Positions 59,817-64,000 of a stretch of DNA of 64,000 nucleotides are shown here, piece after piece (the stretch's first letter is position 1; every line of letters starts with the position of its first letter). The DNA is from RPQJ01 sp963777725 (GTDB taxonomy: Bacteria > Pseudomonadota > Gammaproteobacteria > Steroidobacterales > Steroidobacteraceae). The stretch spans positions 157,468-221,467 of the forward strand of contig CAVZRR010000003.1 in NCBI GenBank assembly GCA_963777725.1, given 5' to 3'. The position numbers were made by a program, and so were the translations under genes. The notes beneath the pieces were generated by a model. The model was not told where the DNA came from, made no database searches, and saw nothing but the letters and a program-made list of their open reading frames with translations.

Positions 59817-62151
59817 TCAGTTCCCGGGCGCGGCCGTAGCTTCGCTGCGAACGTCCGCGCGGCAGGTGATATTGCCGAGGTCCGGCTGCGGATCGCCCTG
59901 CTCGGGCCGCTCGAACGTGAATTCGCAACGTTGTCCGAGCCACTCCGCAGCTGCTTCGTGGCGACCCGCGGCGGCCGTGAGGTAGACCAGCCCGTCCAGC
60001 GCCACGGGCACCTGCTCGTTGCGGGTCGTGACACTGGCGCCCGCAGGCACCGGCGTGCCGTCGGGCAGCACCAGGCGCAGCGTCGCCGCGCTGGCACGCA
60101 CGACCGGGAAGCGCACCACTGGGCCGCTGCGGTAGGCGGGTGTCACGGTCATCGCAGGCGTTGCAAGCGAGGCGTCGAGCGGCAGTTCCTTCGGGTCGAT
60201 GCTGATCGCATTGCGTTCGTAGGCGCGCAACGAATCGAGCAGCACGCGGCCCTTGCTGTCCGTACGGCCGATCGGCTGGTTCTCGACGTAGACGGTCATG
60301 TCCGGGAAATCCGCGACCTCGACGACCGCGAAGCTCCGATCGAGCCGTCGCGACGGCATGACGCCCGCGCCGGTGATCGCGAGCCCGCCGTTCGCGTTGG
60401 CGCGCCAGCCATCCGTATCGTTGCGGCGCGCGTACTGTACGCCGACCAGGCCGGCGTCACCCTGCAGCAGGTAGTCGAGCTGCACGTTCTCGGTCGAGGA
60501 AACGGCAACGTAGTAGCCGGTGCCGGCACCGGCCGGCAGGCTCTGCTGCATCGACGCGACCGCCTCGAATTCCTCGCCAGCGGTCACGTCGGGCGAATAC
60601 TGCAGGCTCAGCGCGGCGGTGCGGCGGTCACCGAACGGCATCGTCCAGTTCAGAAAGAAGTCGGTGGAGGAGCCGTCGCTGATCGTGTGGCTCGCGACGA
60701 AGCCGAGATAACCGTAGGCGCCGAGCGTGACCGAGTGGCTGAGCCCGATCGTCTCGGTCGTCGGGCTCGACCAGTTGGTCTGCTGGCCGTAGGAGAACTG
60801 CAGGTTGCCGTAGTGGCCGAGGTTGAAGCCCAGTCCGCCGAAGCTGCGCTGCTTCGGCCGGTCGCGCTGCTCGGAGGTTCCGAGCTGGGCGAAGTCCTCG
60901 GAGGCGTACTGGGTGCGGGCGAACACATTGACCTGCTGGCCGTTGTGCTCGAAGCCCATGCCGCCCAGCCAGCCGATCTCGTCGTCACCGCCCGCGGCGG
61001 CCGTCAGCGTCAGGATGCCGAGCGTGCCGACCTGCCAGGCCGTGTCCACGCCGGCCGCGCTTGCGCCGTCGGCCTGGCCTTCCGCGTGCACTTCCGCCGT
61101 GAACCGGTCGGTGATGCCGCGACGGAACGTGCCGGCCATCACCAGGTCACCGTAGGCGTTGCTGCGCAGCGCGTAGTCTTCGCGGATCGCGCCGGCCTCG
61201 AACGAGTACTCGTTGAGCCCGGCACGCAGCAGCGTCTGGCCCGTGTAGTAGGGCTGCGAGATGACCTGCTGCCGCCCGAGCGCGTCGGTCACGACGACCT
61301 GCATCTGGCCTGCGCCCGTGATCGGCGGCAGCCGGTCGATCGTGAACGGACCGGGCGGCACGTCCTCGCTCGCGACGCGACGGCCGTTCACGAACACGTC
61401 CACCGTCGAGGGCACGATGGCATCGCCCTGCGCGTAGAGCAGCGGCGTCGTCACCAGCGTCGGCTGCGTCGAGAAGTTGGTGCCGAACTGCACGCCGCCG
61501 AAGCGGGCGGAACGTCCCCAGGCGCCCGAGGCGCTGATCGCGTCGCCGACGCGCAGCGTCGCGAGCCGCTCGGGCAGATCGAGCGTCCACGTCGAGTCGA
61601 GGCGGAGGACCTCGCGGCGCTCGTCGTCGCTGCGGCCGATCAGCGAGTTCGTGATCACGCCACGCGAGCCGAATACACCGATGTCGAGGATCGAGCCGAG
61701 GTTGGTCTGGTCGTCGACCTGCTCGCCGAACAGGTCGTAGTTGACGAATCCACCGAGGTCGGCGGCCGTGACCTGCGGCGCGTCGGGCGACAGCGCGCTG
61801 CTGCGCGTCGGCAGGAAGGCATCGGGCGGCAGAGTGACGCGCGCGCTCTGCGTGGCATCGTCGAAGACGACGCTGGCGCCGATCTCGGCGTCCAGTCGCA
61901 GGTAGCGTTCGCCATCGACGGTCGTCAACCCGCGCGACGGGGTTCGGAGTCGAAGCTGCGGCAGGTCGTCGGCCTTGATCAGCAGCGTGCCGTCGAGGTC
62001 GCGACGGACGATCAGCGTCGTGCCCTCCGACTGGTCGTTGAGCCGGATCTCGACGATTGCGGGCTCGAACGGCAGGCGGCGCGTCACCGGCGATCGCGAC
62101 CGAGGTGGCAGCGAGTGCGAGCAACAGGGCGAGGGGCAGCCGCCGGCCCAT
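59817..62151 (-). CDS. csuD: Outer-membrane usher, Csu/archaic type (one frameshift near the start)
   Basis: About 777 aa after correction. The signal peptide (MGRRLPLALLLALAATSVAI) is in one frame and the rest in another; one extra base near 62078 separates them. The body is continuous: N-terminal domain, beta barrel with plug, GPFTIDRLPPITGAGQMQVV near 255 (typical usher motif), many aromatic barrel strands, and a C-terminal domain ending EQGDPQPDLGNITCRADVRS. Ushers assemble and secrete pilus subunits. Gene order (subunit-chaperone-usher-subunit) matches the csu operon. Confidence 0.9.
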
Positions 62152-62154
62152 GGC

Positions 62155-62904
62155 TCACGGCCCTTCGGGTCGGATCTCCACCTCGAAGTCGCCGGCTTCG
62201 GTGGTTCCCTTCACCCGAAGTCGTTGCCAATCGGTGCTGGAGGTCGCTTCGTTCTGTTTGTTGTCGAGCGTCCAAGTCCGGGCCTGGCCCGGCAGGATGT
62301 AAGCGGTGACGTCCTGCTGGATCCCGGGCGTCGGAGCCCGCGGCCGGCGAGACGTTGAAATTCAGGACACGAGCATGGGCGTTGCCGGCGTTGCGGGCAG
62401 TCAGGGCGATGTCGCCCTCGGTGCTGCGCGTCGCGGACCATTCGAGTCGCGGCTCGGCAGTCGCGGTCGGTGCGACGAAAATCGGCAGGCTGAGCCGCAG
62501 CGCCACGTTGAGTCCGGTGAAGTCCGGACTCGCCTGTTGCGGCACTTCGGTGAGTATCAACCGATAGCTGAGTTCTCGCTGAGCGTCCGCCGCGCGGCGC
62601 AACGCGACGCGCACCAGTTGCGAGCCGTTGCCGGGAATCGTGAAGACCGCAGGGCTCACCAGCACGTCACGCGTCGGGCTGAGTTTGTCCTGGCCGTCGG
62701 CCTGCTCCCAGAGCAGCACCTCGGCCTGCACGACGACCGGAGTTGCTCCTCCTGGTTGCGGAGCGTGAGCGCGCCCGTCTGCGCACGGGACGAGAGCTCG
62801 GCTCGCAGCGGCGAGATCGAGAATGTCCCGGCATGGACCTGCGTCGGCGACAGCCCGAAGGCTGCCGCCGACGCGAGGATGCCCAGTATGAAGCGCTGGA
62901 CCAT
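62155..62904 (-). CDS. csuC: Periplasmic pilus chaperone, Csu type (two frameshifts)
   Basis: About 250 aa. Signal peptide, then FSISPLRAELSSRAQTGALT; a break near 62750; TPVVVQAEVLLWEQADGQDK, VFTIPGNGSQLVRVALRRAA (the chaperone G1-type strand and subunit-binding Arg region), YRLILTEVP and LRLSLPIFVAP; a second break near 62331; and the end VTAYILPGQARTWTLDNKQN to EIRPEGP. Two Ig-like domains, as for FimC-type chaperones. The two shifts cancel, so total length stays a multiple of three. Confidence 0.82.
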
Positions 62905-62916
62905 CACGAGCTTCGA

Positions 62917-63415
62917 TCAGTAGGTGATCGTCGCGGTGATCGAGGTCTGTGTACGCCGCCCGCGCCGACAGCCCCCGTGTTCTCGCTGGCCAGCAGCTCG
63001 CCGTACACCGTGTGGGTCTTTGCCGTACCCATGCCCGAGCCACTGTCAGACAACGACGACCGACGAATCCGTGCGTCACCCCAGATAATCGAAGTTCGCC
63101 GCGTCTGTGTAGAGGTTGTAGACGAGCGTGTCGGCGCCCAATGTCAGCCTGCGGTTGGTGAAGTAGGCGATGCGCCCTGTGCTCAAGGACGACGCTGTAT
63201 GGCGGTACCGCTCGTGCAGCGGACCGTGATATTCGATGACGCGTTTAGATCGTTGGTGCCGTCGAAGGTGCCGAGGTTCAGGTCGGCCGCGTTGATGACG
63301 CAGTTGTCGCTGACTGTCGCCGACACAGTGAATGTGGCTGGTCTTCGTCGACGGCCTGCGCCGCGCCCGCCATCGCCAGCAGCACTCCAGCGGCGATCGG
63401 GGCAATGATCTTCAT
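62917..63415 (-). pseudogene. Spore coat U (SCPU) domain major pilin, about four frameshifts
   Basis: Signal peptide MKIIAPIAAGVLLAMAGAAQ, then FTVSATVSDNCVINAADLNL, then GTFDGTNDLNASSNITVRCT, LGADTLVYNLYTDAANFD, WGDARIRRSSLSDSGSG, KTHTVYGELLAS and a final SITATITY. All are typical of CsuA/B-type subunits but are spread over several frames, with breaks near 63337, 63195, 63088 and 62952. First gene of the cluster, so expected to be the major subunit. In 63416-63624 upstream nothing definite is seen. Confidence 0.75.
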
Positions 63416-63624
63416 ACTCATACAGAATCCTCATGGTTGCAGTGGATCGAGCCTTGGATCGAGGCCGGGTGCGCATTGGTGTTCTTGACGCCGCGCAGCC
63501 CGAATCCACGATCAAGTGGCGGCGATTCTCCATAAGGCGCGGTTCGCGGGGCTGTGACGGCCTTCGCGCTTTCTTATGTCACTTCGGGGGTTGTCGGGCT
63601 TTCTTCCGAATCTGTCGAGGCGCG

Positions 63625-64000
63625 TCAGTCCGGGTCCGGGGCCCCGATCGTGAAGTCCGGGCTGCCGTAGTGCACGTAGTCGGCCCAGTCGATCGAATCC
63701 TGCGCATGCACCCGTCGTCGCGCGTCGAGCACGCAGTCGCCGAGCGCCGCGCCGGCGAGCAACCGCTCGTAGAAGCGCGTCGAGAACGTGAACGCAGCCT
63801 GGTCGCCGACCGGCCAGTGCGTGCCGAGGAAGTTCGCGACGCCGCCGGCCAGGAACGCCTCGGCGACGCTGGTCGAGCGCCGGAACGCGAACAGCCGGCT
63901 GCCGGCCGCCGCCTTCCGCTTGCGCACCCGGGCGGCTTCGCAGGCATTGAAGAACACCAGGGCCGGCAGGTTGCCGAGCCCGTCGAGGTGCGAGCCGCGC
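63625..64000 (-). CDS. CHAT-domain protein, C-terminal part (runs off the window)
   Basis: The last 125 or so codons; the frame stays open to the window edge (HLDGLGNLPALVFFNACEAA). The catalytic cysteine motif FFNACEAARV and the downstream CHAT pattern AEAFLAGGVANFLGTHWPVG, then FSTRFYERLLAGAALGDCVL are clear. CHAT domains are caspase-like proteases (separase relatives) often used in defence or surveillance systems. The catalytic His and any N-terminal sensor domain lie outside the window. Confidence 0.8.
   Translation of the reverse strand, partial: RGSHLDGLGNLPALVFFNACEAARVRKRKAAAGSRLFAFRRSTSVAEAFLAGGVANFLGTHWPVGDQAAFTFSTRFYERLLAGAALGDCVLDARRRVHAQDSIDWADYVHYGSPDFTIGAPDPD

Noticed and set aside
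59484..62309. 941-codon plus-strand open frame opposite the usher
   Set aside because: Shadow frame; the minus strand encodes a recognisable usher.
1..64000. tRNA, rRNA genes, insertion sequences or prophage genes
   Set aside because: I looked for cloverleaf-like and transposase or integrase signals by eye and saw none; a tRNAscan or IS search could still find something missed.

Overview
The window is high-GC (about two thirds G+C by eye), gene-dense DNA from a gammaproteobacterium. Gene order and content point to the Xanthomonadales/Steroidobacterales side: recG-ridA-spoT-rpoZ-gmk-yicC-rph-rdgB-hemW, a bifunctional RXKD-type SpoT, ponA divergent from pilMNOPQ-aroK-aroB, and a DUF3011 protein. 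The taxon is inferred from gene order and protein character only; no rRNA or tRNA gene was seen.

Layout. 1-2.7 kb: 3' part of an Mrp Na+/H+ antiporter operon (mrpCDEFG). 2.7-10.8 kb, minus strand: ubiA, recG, ridA, spoT, rpoZ, gmk and yicC. 10.8-17.9 kb, plus strand: a PP2C phosphatase, rph, rdgB, hemW, an AT-rich stretch with DnaA-box sequences, rpmE, an M48 lipoprotein protease and gltA. 18.4-21.4 kb: a protein of unknown function and a class A PBP, both minus. 21.4-32.8 kb: a promoter and c-di-GMP-I riboswitch leading into pilMNOPQ, then aroK, aroB, dgt, pyrF, hemE, ppa and a higA antitoxin with a toxin remnant. 32.8-45.2 kb: lipid genes (fadD, tesA, patatin, phasin, fatty acyl-CoA reductase) and an ABC exporter. 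45.2-53.8 kb: accessory genes (GFA, DUF2868/DUF3482 pair, LuxR regulator, lipid kinase, AbrB-Doc and Phd/PIN toxin-antitoxin pairs). 53.8-58.6 kb: korB, korA and a GltD-like iron-sulfur flavoprotein. 58.8-63.4 kb: a Csu-type (archaic) chaperone-usher pilus cluster, heavily frameshifted. 63.6 kb to the end: part of a CHAT-domain protein.

Two things stand out. First, several intergenic gaps hold structured repeats. One class has near-invariant loops (about 23 or 54 nt) held by long, perfectly or almost perfectly complementary stems whose sequences are unrelated between copies. The copies lie 3' of genes, oriented with the upstream gene, and are followed by a second conserved hairpin module (best copies 14846-14970, 17992-18388, 38405-38752, 45219-45356). 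A different G-rich inverted repeat built of GGGGATA/GGGGATG units occurs five times. Second, at least eighteen single-base reading-frame breaks are visible. About nine fall in core genes, mostly one extra base each, and about ten cluster in the Csu region. Base-level assembly error is the simplest explanation, but real decay of the Csu cluster is possible.
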